Shown: positions 24,665-33,094 of the stretch, in pieces
How positions within the stretch are numbered: position 1 is the first letter of the stretch
How the letters are laid out: each line of letters starts with the position of its first letter
Source: a virus
Virus record (IMG/VR): IMGVR_UViG_3300034092_001342
Span: 1 to 40,161 of that record
Length of the DNA: 40,161 bases
Direction: 5' to 3' (one strand)
Notes under the pieces: model-generated
What the model saw: the letters and a program-made list of their open reading frames with translations, nothing else
The model's database searches: none
What the model was told of the DNA's origin: nothing
Translations under genes and position numbers: made by a program

Positions 24665-25678
24665 ATGAGTGTTTTCATTGACAGAGCTTTTTTGCTCCGC
24701 ATTTCGCCAAAATTACAAAGGTTTACTCAGAAGAAGGATGACCTTTATAATTTTCGGTGTCCGCTCTGTGGCGACTCACAGAAAAATAAAACCAAATCTC
24801 GTGGTTATGTTTATCGCAAAAAGAATGACTACTTTTATATGTGTCATAACTGTGGTGCTTCAACTTCATTTTATAACTTTTTGGACAAAGTTGACCCAAC
24901 ACTTATAAAAGAATATGCTGTAGAAAGATATAAAAATGGTGATAACAACAAAAGCGACCATAAAACTCCAGAATTTGAAGAATTCAAAACGGAGAAACCG
25001 ACATTCAAAAAGTCATTGGATCTTCCATCTATCGACTCTTTACCAGAAGCGCATTTTGCTAAAGTCTATGTTCAGCAAAGACGGATTCCGAAGGACTTTT
25101 TCTCGCAACTATACTATGCAGAAGATTTCGCAGCCTTCATACAAAGTCTTGGGATTGAGAACACAAACCTTAAAGAGAAAGACAATCGGCTCGTCATACC
25201 GTTTTATGATAAAGAAAAGAACTTGGTCGCTGTTCAAGGGAGAGCACTAGGTGAATCTAAACTAAGATACATCACTATCAAACTTCACGAAGATAACCAC
25301 AAGTTCTTTGGACTTGATAGGATAGACGAGGAGAAGATGATATATGTGGTGGAAGGTCCTATTGACAGTATGTTCCTAGACAATGCTGTGGCTACCGCAG
25401 ACAGTAACTTGGAATCAATCATGTCGATATACGATAAGTCCAAAGTTACATTGGTGTTTGATAATGAACCCCGTAATAAAGAGATAGTTAAAAAAATTGA
25501 TGAAGCGATAGAAAAACATTATCAAGTAGTGATTTGGCCAGAAATGATTGAATCTAAAGACATTAATGATATGATACTAGATGGGTTCTCACCAGATGAA
25601 ATTCAAGATATCATAAGTAAATATACATTTGTTAATTTAAGAGCAAAAGCAGAATTGGTGAATTGGAAGAAGGTTTAA
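24665..25678 (+). CDS. 61: DNA primase, T4 gp61-like
   Basis: 337 aa. Zinc ribbon at the N-terminus (Cys32, Cys35, Cys60, Cys63 in CPLCGDSQ and CHNCGAS), then a TOPRIM-type core with IYVVEGPIDSMFLDNAV (about 225-241) and LVFDNEPRNKE (about 260-270). Synthesises RNA primers on the lagging strand with the gp41 helicase, whose gene is at the left end. Length agrees with gp61-type primases. Confidence 0.9.
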   Translation: MSVFIDRAFLLRISPKLQRFTQKKDDLYNFRCPLCGDSQKNKTKSRGYVYRKKNDYFYMCHNCGASTSFYNFLDKVDPTLIKEYAVERYKNGDNNKSDHKTPEFEEFKTEKPTFKKSLDLPSIDSLPEAHFAKVYVQQRRIPKDFFSQLYYAEDFAAFIQSLGIENTNLKEKDNRLVIPFYDKEKNLVAVQGRALGESKLRYITIKLHEDNHKFFGLDRIDEEKMIYVVEGPIDSMFLDNAVATADSNLESIMSIYDKSKVTLVFDNEPRNKEIVKKIDEAIEKHYQVVIWPEMIESKDINDMILDGFSPDEIQDIISKYTFVNLRAKAELVNWKKV

Positions 25679-25681
25679 GTT

Positions 25682-26326
25682 ATGAATGTAAAATTAATAT
25701 CATACACACAAGGAACAGATGGCAAGAATTTACTAGAGCAAGTTGCATATGCTGCTAGAGTTTCAAACCCATCAAATCAAAACAATAGCGATACAGCTGA
25801 AAAGTTGGTCCGTTATTTAATTAAGCATCAACATTGGTCGCCACTCGAAATGGTGAATATATGTTTAGAAATTGAAACTACAAGAGATATAGCAAGGCAA
25901 ATATTACGACATCGTTCCTTTTCATTCCAAGAGTTTTCTCAAAGATATGCAGTAGCAGATTTGGGCTTTGAATTTAAAGAAGCAAGACTGCAAGATGAAA
26001 AGAATCGACAAAATAGTATTGAAACGGATAATGTTGGTTTGAAATTAAATTGGGAAACACAACAAGATTATGTTATCGTAGCAGCAGAGAGAGCATATCG
26101 TTGGGCTATTGAACACGGTATTGCGAAAGAACAGGCACGAGCAGTATTGCCTGAAGGCATTACAGTTTCAAGGCTGTATATGAATGGAACACTAAGGTCT
26201 TGGGTTCACTATATACAACTACGAAGCGAAAAAGGTACCCAAAAGGAACATCGTGAAGTTGCATTGGCTTGTGCTAAAGCAATCGAACCGGTTTTCCCGA
26301 TGATTCAAGAATTTATAACACAATAA
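25682..26326 (+). CDS. thyX: Flavin-dependent thymidylate synthase
   Basis: 214 aa. The ThyX signature RHRxxSxxxxSQRY is complete at residues 76-89 (RHRSFSFQEFSQRY). It makes dTMP from dUMP using FAD, NADPH and methylenetetrahydrofolate. C-terminal segment with conserved-looking Arg/Gln (EQARAVLPEG, about 152-161; LRSWVHYIQLR) fits the family. Start after a 3-nt gap from primase. Confidence 0.95.
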   Translation: MNVKLISYTQGTDGKNLLEQVAYAARVSNPSNQNNSDTAEKLVRYLIKHQHWSPLEMVNICLEIETTRDIARQILRHRSFSFQEFSQRYAVADLGFEFKEARLQDEKNRQNSIETDNVGLKLNWETQQDYVIVAAERAYRWAIEHGIAKEQARAVLPEGITVSRLYMNGTLRSWVHYIQLRSEKGTQKEHREVALACAKAIEPVFPMIQEFITQ

Positions 26327-26343
26327 CAAAGCAAGGCGAATAC

Positions 26344-28134
26344 ATGGAATACCTAGGCATTAAGATAGATTTAGAAAGAGATAAATTATTTGATGAACTT
26401 GGAATTAAAAGACTTAAAGAAAGTTACATGAAAGAAGATGAAGAATCACCACAACACAGATTCGCATTTGTATCAAAATCGTTTAGTTCCAATCCGGAAC
26501 ACGCACAGAGATTATACGACTACAGCAGTAAACATTGGTTGTCTTATTCTACTCCCATTCTTTCTTTTGGTCGTTCTAAGCGTGGGATGCCTATATCATG
26601 TTTCCTTAACTATATTGAAGATACTGCGGAGGGACTAGTTGATAATCTATCAGAAACTAATTGGCTTTCTATGCTCGGGGGTGGTGTTGGCATTGGCTTT
26701 GGTATTCGTTCAGCAGACGATAAATCTACTGGTGTCATGCCTCACCTCAAAATCTATGACGCCAGTTCTTTGGCATACCGGCAAGGTCGCACTCGCAGGG
26801 GCAGTTATGCTGCTTACCTCAATATTTCTCATCCAGACATTACTCAATTTTTAGACATGCGGAAGCCGACAGGCGATCCAAATGTCCGTTGTTTAAATCT
26901 TCATCACGGTATTAACATCACCGATGATTTCATGCAAATCATTGAAACTTGTATGCTTGATCCTGAAGCAAAAGATGATTGGGAATTAAAAGACCCACAT
27001 TCAGGTGAGGTGCGTGAAGTTGTATCAGCAAAAGAACTCTGGCAAAAAATTCTAGAGCTTCGTATGATGACAGGCGAACCATACATTCATTACATTGATA
27101 CAAGCAACAATCATTTACCACAATGGTTAAAAGATAAAGGACTAAAGGTACACCAATCAAACTTGTGTTCTGAAATTATTCTACCAACAAACGAAGAAAG
27201 AACTGCAGTATGTTGTTTATCTTCTTTAAACTTGGAAACATATGATGAGTGGAAAAACGAACCTCTCTTTCTTAAAGATGTTGCTGAAATGCTCGACAAT
27301 GTGCTTAGTTTCTTTATTGCTAATGCTCCTGATGCTATCGCTCGTGCTAGATACTCCGCCGAGCGAGAGCGTTCCATTGGCATTGGTGCTTTGGGGTTCC
27401 ATGCTTATCTTCAGCGTAACGGAATTGCTTTTGAAGGAGTTATGGCCAAAGTAGCCAATAACAGAATTTTTAGTAGTATCAGAAAGGGACTAGATGCAGC
27501 TAATAAAGAACTTGGATTGGAAAGAGGTGAGGCTCCTGATGCGGTGGGAACTGGCAATCGTTTTAGTCACCTTATGGCTATTGCACCAAACGCATCCTCT
27601 TCAATTATCATGGGTAATACTAGCCCTAGCATTGAGCCTTACCGTGCTAACGCTTATCGACAAGATACTCTTTCGGGAGCATTCTTAAATAAGAATCGTT
27701 GGTTAGACGAATTGATTATCAAACTATCACATGATAAACCAGAAGATTGGTATAATGATGTTTGGTCATCTATTATTGCAAATGATGGTTCTGTTCAACA
27801 TTTAGAATGGATGTCTGAACATGATAAAGATGTATTTAAAACATCAATGGAAATTGACCAACGATGGGTGATTGAATTGGCTGCTGATAGACAACAGTAT
27901 ATTGACCAAGCACAATCACTTAATTTATTCTTTAGACCAGATGTTAATTTGAAGTATCTCCATGCCTGTCATTTTCTTGCATGGAAAAAAGGATTGAAAA
28001 CTCTATACTATTGTCGTTCTGAAAAGATTGGTAAAGCAGACAAAGTTGCCAGAAAAATTGAAAGAGAAGTGATTAAAGAATTAGATATGAGTGCTATTGC
28101 ACAAGGCAACGAATGTTTGGCTTGCGAAGGTTAA
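26344..28134 (+). CDS. nrdA: Ribonucleotide reductase class I, large subunit
   Basis: 596 aa. Catalytic Cys275 and Glu277 in SNLCSEI, with Asn273; redox Cys86 (SCFLNY) and Cys290 (TAVCCLSSL); C-terminal YY pair in LYYCRSEK and the CLACEG tail that shuttles electrons. It is shorter than bacterial enzymes and has no N-terminal ATP-cone, so feedback control by dATP is probably lost, as in many phage enzymes. Makes dNDPs with NrdB, directly downstream. Confidence 0.95.
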   Translation: MEYLGIKIDLERDKLFDELGIKRLKESYMKEDEESPQHRFAFVSKSFSSNPEHAQRLYDYSSKHWLSYSTPILSFGRSKRGMPISCFLNYIEDTAEGLVDNLSETNWLSMLGGGVGIGFGIRSADDKSTGVMPHLKIYDASSLAYRQGRTRRGSYAAYLNISHPDITQFLDMRKPTGDPNVRCLNLHHGINITDDFMQIIETCMLDPEAKDDWELKDPHSGEVREVVSAKELWQKILELRMMTGEPYIHYIDTSNNHLPQWLKDKGLKVHQSNLCSEIILPTNEERTAVCCLSSLNLETYDEWKNEPLFLKDVAEMLDNVLSFFIANAPDAIARARYSAERERSIGIGALGFHAYLQRNGIAFEGVMAKVANNRIFSSIRKGLDAANKELGLERGEAPDAVGTGNRFSHLMAIAPNASSSIIMGNTSPSIEPYRANAYRQDTLSGAFLNKNRWLDELIIKLSHDKPEDWYNDVWSSIIANDGSVQHLEWMSEHDKDVFKTSMEIDQRWVIELAADRQQYIDQAQSLNLFFRPDVNLKYLHACHFLAWKKGLKTLYYCRSEKIGKADKVARKIEREVIKELDMSAIAQGNECLACEG

Positions 28135-28152
28135 TTTTAAAGGAAAACAATA

Positions 28153-29139
28153 ATGATAAAAAAAATAGAATCAAATCTATCGGAAGAACGCAACTATTTC
28201 AAACCTTTTAATTATCCTTGGGCTTATGAGGCCTGGTTAAAACACGAGCAATCGCATTGGTTACATACTGAAGTTCCTATGTCCGAAGATGTAAAAGATT
28301 GGAAGAAAAAACTATCTAAAGAAGAAAAAACATTTCTAACACAAATCTTCCGTTTTTTCACACAAGGTGATATTGATGTGGCTGGTGGTTATGTTAAGAA
28401 CTATCTACCATATTTTCCACAACCTGAAATTCGTATGATGCTTACAGGATTCGCTGCCAGAGAGGCGTTACATATTGCAGCCTACTCACACCTGATTGAA
28501 ACACTAGGTCTACCTGAAACCACTTACAATGAGTTCCTAGAGTATGAAGCGATGAGAGAGAAACATGACTATGTTATGGAAATCTCCAGTAAGAATACCA
28601 CTAGAGAGAATACCGCAACGCACATTGCCGTGTTCTCGGCCTTTACCGAAGGTATGCAACTATTCAGTTCATTTATTATGTTGTTGAATTTTGCTCGTCA
28701 TGGTAAAATGAAAGGTATGGGACAGATTATCACATGGTCGATTGTTGATGAAACACAACACGCAGAATCCATGATTAAATTGTTTAGAACATACATAGAA
28801 GAAAATCGTGAGATTTGGAATGACGAACTCAAAGGAAAAATCTATACGATTGCTGAAAGAATGGTTCAATTAGAAGATAAGTTTATTGACCTAGCATTTG
28901 GCGTAAATCAAATGGAAGGTTTATCTTCAGAAGATGTTAAGAAGTATATTCGTTATATTGCAGACCGCCGCCTAATCTCTTTGGGTCTTAAAGGTGTGTT
29001 TAAAGTGAAAAAGAATCCTCTACCATGGGTAGAAGAAATGATTAACGCACCAACACATACTAATTTCTTTGAGAATAGAGCAACTGATTATGCAAAAGGA
29101 GCTTTGTCAGGAAATTGGGGTGAAGTTTGGGCTCATTAA
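28153..29139 (+). CDS. nrdB: Ribonucleotide reductase class Ia, small subunit
   Basis: 328 aa. Diiron/radical site: REALHIAAY has Glu104, His107 and Tyr111, corresponding to Glu115, His118 and Tyr122 of the E. coli protein; later EGMQLF and DETQHAES supply further ligands. Tyr present, so a normal tyrosyl-radical class Ia enzyme is expected. SD AAAGGAAA before the ATG. Partner of NrdA. Confidence 0.95.
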   Translation: MIKKIESNLSEERNYFKPFNYPWAYEAWLKHEQSHWLHTEVPMSEDVKDWKKKLSKEEKTFLTQIFRFFTQGDIDVAGGYVKNYLPYFPQPEIRMMLTGFAAREALHIAAYSHLIETLGLPETTYNEFLEYEAMREKHDYVMEISSKNTTRENTATHIAVFSAFTEGMQLFSSFIMLLNFARHGKMKGMGQIITWSIVDETQHAESMIKLFRTYIEENREIWNDELKGKIYTIAERMVQLEDKFIDLAFGVNQMEGLSSEDVKKYIRYIADRRLISLGLKGVFKVKKNPLPWVEEMINAPTHTNFFENRATDYAKGALSGNWGEVWAH

Positions 29140-29148
29140 GGAGTTTAA

Positions 29149-29337
29149 ATGACAAACAAATCATTATCAGGCGAATGCCTGAGTTGTGAATCAACCTACA
29201 ATGTTTCTTTTATGGAAGAAATGGTTTCACAAGAATTACCAGAACATTGCCCATTCTGTGGTGAACAAATCGAAGAATTGTCCGAGGACTATATAGAGGA
29301 TGATGACGATGATTTGGATACTAAGGAATGGGACTAA
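29149..29337 (+). CDS. Small zinc-ribbon protein
   Basis: 62 aa. Cys10-x-x-Cys13 and Cys34-x-x-Cys37 (CPFCG) form a zinc ribbon, followed by an acidic tail (EDDDDDLDTKEWD). GGAGTTTAA precedes the start. The gene overlaps the GIY-YIG-like gene. Role unknown; such small ribbons in phages may bind nucleic acid or protein. Confidence 0.75.
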   Translation: MTNKSLSGECLSCESTYNVSFMEEMVSQELPEHCPFCGEQIEELSEDYIEDDDDDLDTKEWD

Positions 29338-29774
29338 ACTGGCAATATGATGGTAAAGATTTTACGGAAGACTTGATTGGTAATAATTACGGGTTCGTGT
29401 ATCAGATAACTAATCTGACGAATGGTAAAAAATACATAGGCAAGAAATTATTTTATTCTGCCAAAACCAAACAAGTCAAAGGTAAAAAGAAACGATATAA
29501 AGCCAGTTCAAATTGGCAAACTTACTATGGAAGTAGTGACATCTTAACACAAGATGTGTTACAATACGGACACGATAACTTTGTCCGTGAGATTCTTCAT
29601 TTATGCCACTCTAAAGGTCAATGTTCTTATTTGGAAGCAAAAGAACAGTTTACCAGAGGAGTTTTGGAAAGTGATGAATATTACAACACATGGATTATGG
29701 TTAGAGTAAGAAAAACTCACATAAAGGAAAAAGATGCTGGACTTTCTACAACCACTAAAAAAAGACAAATTTGA
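29328..29774 (+). CDS. GIY-YIG family endonuclease
   Basis: 148 aa. The motif pair at the start of the fold is GFVYQITN...KKYIGKK (about 22-40); a later YLEAKEQF helix supplies the expected Glu. This nuclease domain is typical of mobile homing-type endonucleases of T4-like phages (Seg family). It sits after nrdB in a place where such nucleases are common. No intron or duplication is visible around it. Confidence 0.75.
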   Translation: MGLNWQYDGKDFTEDLIGNNYGFVYQITNLTNGKKYIGKKLFYSAKTKQVKGKKKRYKASSNWQTYYGSSDILTQDVLQYGHDNFVREILHLCHSKGQCSYLEAKEQFTRGVLESDEYYNTWIMVRVRKTHIKEKDAGLSTTTKKRQI

Positions 29775-30078
29775 TTTTATCACATTTCTATCAGGAGATG
29801 AGGAAGGTAAAATCAATATTATGGGATCCGAATATGCAAATCCGGGTGAAGATGTTGGTGGTAATACTTTAGGCAAACTATATCACATTGTTCTGTTTCG
29901 TGACAGTCTAGAAAATTCGGAAGAATATGATGATGTTGATAACTTTGAAGCCATTCTCACCTGTCCTTTAGAATACATTTCAGGATTAATACCAAGTGGA
30001 TTTTATGGCATAGTTGCTAGAAAGACTACCACGTCACATAAACTCATGGATAAACTGCTTGCCATGATGAAGAAATAA
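29734..30078 (+). CDS. Conserved phage hypothetical protein
   Basis: 114 aa, strongly acidic first half. The start at 29734 overlaps the endonuclease end by 41 bp and has a good AAAGGA site 8 nt upstream. SGDEEGKINIMGSEYANPGEDVGGN and LISGxxPSGFYGIV-type segments suggest a small folded beta protein. No function recognised. Confidence 0.6.
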   Translation: MLDFLQPLKKDKFDFITFLSGDEEGKINIMGSEYANPGEDVGGNTLGKLYHIVLFRDSLENSEEYDDVDNFEAILTCPLEYISGLIPSGFYGIVARKTTTSHKLMDKLLAMMKK

Positions 30079-30087
30079 TAGTATAAT
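30059..30087 (+). promoter_or_regulatory. Sigma70 promoter for RNase H
   Basis: TTGCCA (30059-30064), 17 bp, TATAAT (30082-30087), 28 nt before the ATG at 30116 and partly in the only gap nearby. A five-of-six -35 and perfect -10 make it a good early promoter candidate. Confidence 0.55.
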
Positions 30088-30115
30088 GTAGTTTTGAAAC
30101 TGTTGAAAGTTTGTT

Positions 30116-30964
30116 ATGATTCTCGTTGATTTAAATCAAGTATTACTGTCTGGCCTCATGGCACAGATATCCAGTCAAAAGGGTGTTAAACTAGATGAAA
30201 GTCTGGTTCGCCACATGATTCTAAATATTCTCCGTATGCACATTCGTAATTTTCGTAAAGATTATGGTGATGTTGTATTATGTTGTGATAATCGTAAATA
30301 TTGGCGCAAAGAATTTTTCCCGTTCTATAAAGCTGGTCGTAAAAAGACCAGAGAAAAGTCTGATTTAGATTGGCATATGATTTTTGATATGTTAGCCAAA
30401 TTTAAATCTGAACTGCGTGAAAACTTTCCATACAAAGTAATTGATGTTGAGGGTGCTGAAGCAGATGATATCATTGGTACACTTGTACCAATTTATTCGG
30501 CTCATGAGAAGATTTTGATTCTATCAAGTGATGGAGATTTTTTACAATTACAACATTATGGTAGTAATGTAAAACAATATAATCCGGCACAAAAGAAATT
30601 TGTTAAATCTGATAATCCATCTTTAGAATTAAAAGAGAAGATTATTCGTGGTGATAAAGGTGATGGTATTCCAAATATGTTCTCACCATCTGATTGCTTT
30701 GTCCGTGACTTACGACAGAAACCTATTACCAAGAGTGTATTGGATAAGTATCTTAAAGAAGATGTGGTTGACTATAGTGAAACTGATAAGGCCAACTATT
30801 CCAGAAATGCCACACTCATTGACCTGTCTTTAATACCGACCGATATCAAAGAAAAAATTATAAATACATATAATGAAGCAAAACCGGCATCTCGCCAAAA
30901 ACTATTAAATTATTTTATTGAAAACAAACTAAAGAATTTAATGGACGTTATTGAGGAATTTTAA
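30116..30964 (+). CDS. rnh: RNase H / 5'-3' exonuclease (FEN family, T4 Rnh-like)
   Basis: 282 aa. Acidic metal-site residues in order: Asp4 (LVDLNQ), Asp in CCDNRKYWRKEFF, GAEADD (about 116-121), SSDGDF (about 139-144) and GDKGDGIPNM (about 180-189). In T4 this enzyme removes RNA primers from Okazaki fragments and acts as a 5' exonuclease. Length close to the T4 protein. Weak SD only. Confidence 0.9.
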   Translation: MILVDLNQVLLSGLMAQISSQKGVKLDESLVRHMILNILRMHIRNFRKDYGDVVLCCDNRKYWRKEFFPFYKAGRKKTREKSDLDWHMIFDMLAKFKSELRENFPYKVIDVEGAEADDIIGTLVPIYSAHEKILILSSDGDFLQLQHYGSNVKQYNPAQKKFVKSDNPSLELKEKIIRGDKGDGIPNMFSPSDCFVRDLRQKPITKSVLDKYLKEDVVDYSETDKANYSRNATLIDLSLIPTDIKEKIINTYNEAKPASRQKLLNYFIENKLKNLMDVIEEF

Positions 30965-31386
30965 TGAAAAATATCTATGAAGTATTTGATGAATTTGAAG
31001 CTGTAACCACTAAAAAAGAACGAATGTTAGTAATTGAAAAGAATCTATCAAAGACCTTGGTAGATGTGTTACAATTCACATTTCATCCGGAGTGTAAATG
31101 GAAAATTAAAGAAATGCCAGAGAACTATAAAATTCCTGATACAAAACCAGGAATATCTCGATGCCAACTTTCCACCGAAATTAGAAAGTTGTATCTTTTC
31201 CAAGAAGGAAATCCTGAAGCTGAAAAATTATCTCCAAGAAAACAAAACGAACTATTAATTCAACTTTTAGAATCAATAGAACCTCGTGAAGCTGAAGTTA
31301 TTATTGGTATCTTTAAAAAAGACCAAGGCGTGAAAGGTTTGACATATAATTTTGTTAAAGAGGCGTTCCCTAATCTTTTACCCTAA
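30964..31386 (+). CDS. DUF6433 protein
   Basis: 140 aa. Start MKNIYEVFDEFEAVTTKKER, then a LQFTFHP segment and the end AEVIIGIFKKDQGVKGLTYNFVKEAFPNLLP fit the DUF6433 family, widespread in T4-like phages of aquatic bacteria. Helical, soluble, function unknown. TAATG from RNase H, which fits a replication-related role. Confidence 0.8.
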   Translation: MKNIYEVFDEFEAVTTKKERMLVIEKNLSKTLVDVLQFTFHPECKWKIKEMPENYKIPDTKPGISRCQLSTEIRKLYLFQEGNPEAEKLSPRKQNELLIQLLESIEPREAEVIIGIFKKDQGVKGLTYNFVKEAFPNLLP

Positions 31387-31758
31387 ATGCACGACAAAGA
31401 ACGAATTATCGTAACAGCTGGTGAATTCGATCCGTTAGATTCTAACGATTTACGCTTTCTCCAACGGTGCAGAAGAAAAGGTGATTGGTTGGTCGTGGGA
31501 GTTCATTCAGATTGGTGGATGGTCTATGCTCTTGGTGGGTTTACTCATAATTATAATACTCGCCGAGAGATTGTTGAAAATATAAGATGTGTCGGTGAAG
31601 TATTCTCATTCAATGATTCTGATGGTACAGTCTGCCAACTACTTAAAATAGTAAAAATTTGTTATCCACATTCCGACATCACCTATGTGTCAAATATGGA
31701 TATGCATAATATGCCTGAAACTAAAATTAGAGGCATAACTTTTGAAACGATGAAATAG
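31387..31758 (+). CDS. Degenerate nucleotidyltransferase-like protein
   Basis: 123 aa, the length of the glycerol-3-phosphate cytidylyltransferase fold. TAGEFDPLDSNDLRFL corresponds to the T-G-x-F-D-x-x-H-x-G-H nucleotide site, but both catalytic histidines are replaced (SND). The C-terminal METKIRGITFE region also only faintly matches the ISSTxxR motif. Likely an inactive relative with a binding or regulatory role, or a divergent enzyme. Confidence 0.6.
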   Translation: MHDKERIIVTAGEFDPLDSNDLRFLQRCRRKGDWLVVGVHSDWWMVYALGGFTHNYNTRREIVENIRCVGEVFSFNDSDGTVCQLLKIVKICYPHSDITYVSNMDMHNMPETKIRGITFETMK

Positions 31759-31767
31759 GAGAGGTAA

Positions 31768-31953
31768 GTGACAAAATTTGTAGGTAAATTTCGTAAAAAC
31801 AAAGATTACTCTGATGATTACGATTACGCAAGAAATGTTCTACACAGTAAGAAACGCCGTGATGAACACGGAGAAGTAAAGAAGTTAAAAAATTACGAAT
31901 ATGAAGATTCTCATAAATTGGTTGAGAAGGAAGATTGGCCAACCAGGTTTTAA
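31768..31953 (+). CDS. Small basic conserved phage protein
   Basis: 61 aa with GTG start at 31768, supported by AGGAGAGG a few bases before. Contains FVGKFRKNKDYSDDYDY and a charged middle. Last gene before a 189-nt gap with promoter and repeat. Role unknown. Confidence 0.65.
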   Translation: MTKFVGKFRKNKDYSDDYDYARNVLHSKKRRDEHGEVKKLKNYEYEDSHKLVEKEDWPTRF

Positions 31954-32060
31954 TTTCATATTATAAGAAATTTCATTATTTCCACTATTTTTTAATTTTT
32001 TTAACATAAGTATCGGTGTCCGCTTTTGAAATAAAGCTTTGGTACCATAGGTACTGGTAT

Positions 32061-32080
32061 GTGTGTCTTAAAAACAACAC
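32061..32080. repeat. 20-bp promoter-linked repeat, copy 1
   Basis: GTGTGTCTTAAAAACAACAC, 17 of 20 bases identical to the copies at 33006 and 36239. The right half (AAAAACAACAC) is unchanged but the left arm no longer pairs well. It ends 6 nt before the -35 of the promoter at 32087. The gap before it (31954-32060) holds a small GTACC-ATA-GGTAC hairpin (32042-32054) and T-rich DNA, and no gene. Confidence 0.7.
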
Positions 32081-32086
32081 TATCTC

Positions 32087-32115
32087 TTGACATTTCTCTC
32101 AAACTGTAGTATACT
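32087..32115 (+). promoter_or_regulatory. Consensus sigma70 promoter
   Basis: TTGACA (32087-32092), 17 bp, TATACT (32110-32115). It is nearly perfect and lies 27 nt before the ATG at 32143. It starts a run of small genes to 32999. Read by host RNA polymerase, so an immediate-early promoter is expected. Confidence 0.8.
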
Positions 32116-32142
32116 TGTAATTTCCGAGTGGGAGATTACATT

Positions 32143-32487
32143 ATGATTATACACGGTTACATTCCGAAGTCTAAAAAACGCAAAGTTCCAAAATTAGTGA
32201 AACAACGTCACGAAGATTGGTTAAAATCAATTTCAGAAATACCACGGATTTGCAAATATGCCAAGTCCACGACTATTTCCAAATCTGTACCATCTCCTAG
32301 AATTCCTGTTGGCAGGGAAACTCCCCATTACGCATCCGTTGACACAGGTTTTATACCTTGTGTTAAAAAAACGGAATATTCTTATACTGGCGATAAAATG
32401 AAAGGTATCGGCACAATGCACAAGTCTAATGCTGTTCCGGTATTCACGGATACTGAAGCCAAAGAAATTTCAAGTATGAGGAGATGA
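32143..32487 (+). CDS. Conserved phage hypothetical protein
   Basis: 114 aa from ATG 32143; GGGAG lies 8 nt upstream and an alternative GTG at 32128 is too close to the promoter. Basic N-terminus (KSKKRKVPKLVKQRHEDW) and C-terminal GDKMKGIGTMHKSNAVPVFTDTEAKEISSMRR, a segment I recognise as recurring in unrelated aquatic phages. First gene of an early operon. Function unknown. Confidence 0.75.
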   Translation: MIIHGYIPKSKKRKVPKLVKQRHEDWLKSISEIPRICKYAKSTTISKSVPSPRIPVGRETPHYASVDTGFIPCVKKTEYSYTGDKMKGIGTMHKSNAVPVFTDTEAKEISSMRR

Positions 32488-32488
32488 T

Positions 32489-32659
32489 ATGTCAGCACCA
32501 AAAGGTTGGACAGATGATGAATGGTATGATTTTCAGGAATATTTTGAATCCTTATCTTGCCAAGAACAACAAATTGAGTTACAATCCATGGTGGCACTAG
32601 GAAAAGCCAAACAACGAGGCAAAAATGTCGTTGTAATTGAACAATATTATGAAATGTGA
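32489..32659 (+). CDS. Small acidic protein, 56 aa
   Basis: ATG at 32489 follows AGGAGATG. The product (MSAPKGWTDDEWYDFQEYF..., ending VVVIEQYYEM) is acidic, soluble and unknown. It starts one base after the previous stop region and precedes the next gene by 6 nt, as expected in this operon. Confidence 0.6.
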   Translation: MSAPKGWTDDEWYDFQEYFESLSCQEQQIELQSMVALGKAKQRGKNVVVIEQYYEM

Positions 32660-32665
32660 GAAATT

Positions 32666-32851
32666 ATGTTAGCACAATGGGAAGAAACACAAATACATAG
32701 AGGTATGGATGAGATTATATTCAATCTAAGGCATATTCCTGCTGAAGATGTTGCTTATTTTCTTGTAAAATTCAATCCGAAGCTTGCCGATGAGCTTGCA
32801 TCAGCGATTGAACACAACTTTTTTGAGAAAGATTTGAAAAATGTCAAATGA
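32666..32851 (+). CDS. Small protein, 61 aa, unknown
   Basis: Helical, acidic protein (MDEIIFNLRHIPAEDVAYFLVKFNPKLADELASAI). Overlaps the next start by 11 bp. Part of the early operon from 32143. No family recognised. Confidence 0.6.
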   Translation: MLAQWEETQIHRGMDEIIFNLRHIPAEDVAYFLVKFNPKLADELASAIEHNFFEKDLKNVK

Positions 32852-32999
32852 TATGCTATTTTTTGAAGCGGCACGAGCGGATGATGAAGAAATTCCTGCT
32901 TGGAAACGCTTGGATATCGTAACTCGCAAGTGGGCAATACTATCTCAACACGAAAAAGACCTTTCCGACTACCAAAAGATGAAGGAAATGTATCAATAA
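32841..32999 (+). CDS. Small protein, 52 aa, unknown
   Basis: ATG at 32841 inside the previous gene's end, no strong SD. MSNDMLFFEAARADDEEIPAWKRLDIVTRKWAIL... is a soluble charged peptide. Its stop is just before the second repeat-promoter unit at 33006, so it is the last gene of the operon. Confidence 0.55.
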   Translation: MSNDMLFFEAARADDEEIPAWKRLDIVTRKWAILSQHEKDLSDYQKMKEMYQ

Positions 33000-33005
33000 T
33001 CACTG

Positions 33006-33025
33006 GTGTTGCTAAAAAACAACAC
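33006..33025. repeat. 20-bp promoter-linked palindrome, copy 2
   Basis: GTGTTGCTAAAAAACAACAC: arms GTGTTG and CAACAC pair perfectly around an 8-nt A-rich centre. Identical to the copy at 36239. It ends 15 nt before the -35 at 33041. There is no T-run after it, so a simple terminator is unlikely, though the hairpin could form in RNA. Confidence 0.8.
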
Positions 33026-33040
33026 TTTCTAAGAAAATGC

Positions 33041-33068
33041 TTGACGGAATATAGGATTCCTGTATAAT
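33041..33068 (+). promoter_or_regulatory. Sigma70 promoter of the VWA gene
   Basis: TTGACG (33041-33046), 16 bp, perfect TATAAT (33063-33068), 26 nt before the ATG at 33095, with AGGAG at 33085-33089. It follows repeat copy 2. Confidence 0.75.
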
Positions 33069-33094
33069 TGTTATATTAATCGTTAGGAGCTTAT

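Noticed and set aside
30859-30866. TATAAATA near the end of RNase H
   Set aside because: Inside coding sequence, in a replication gene block where late transcription is not expected; likely chance in AT-rich DNA.
31954-32142. tRNA or other structured RNA in the gap
   Set aside because: AT-rich with one short GTACC hairpin; no cloverleaf, no CCA end or other RNA signature seen.
33006-33025. The 20-bp palindrome as a rho-independent terminator
   Set aside because: Only a 6-bp stem, 8-nt loop and no following T-run; conservation of the non-pairing copy points to a DNA site.
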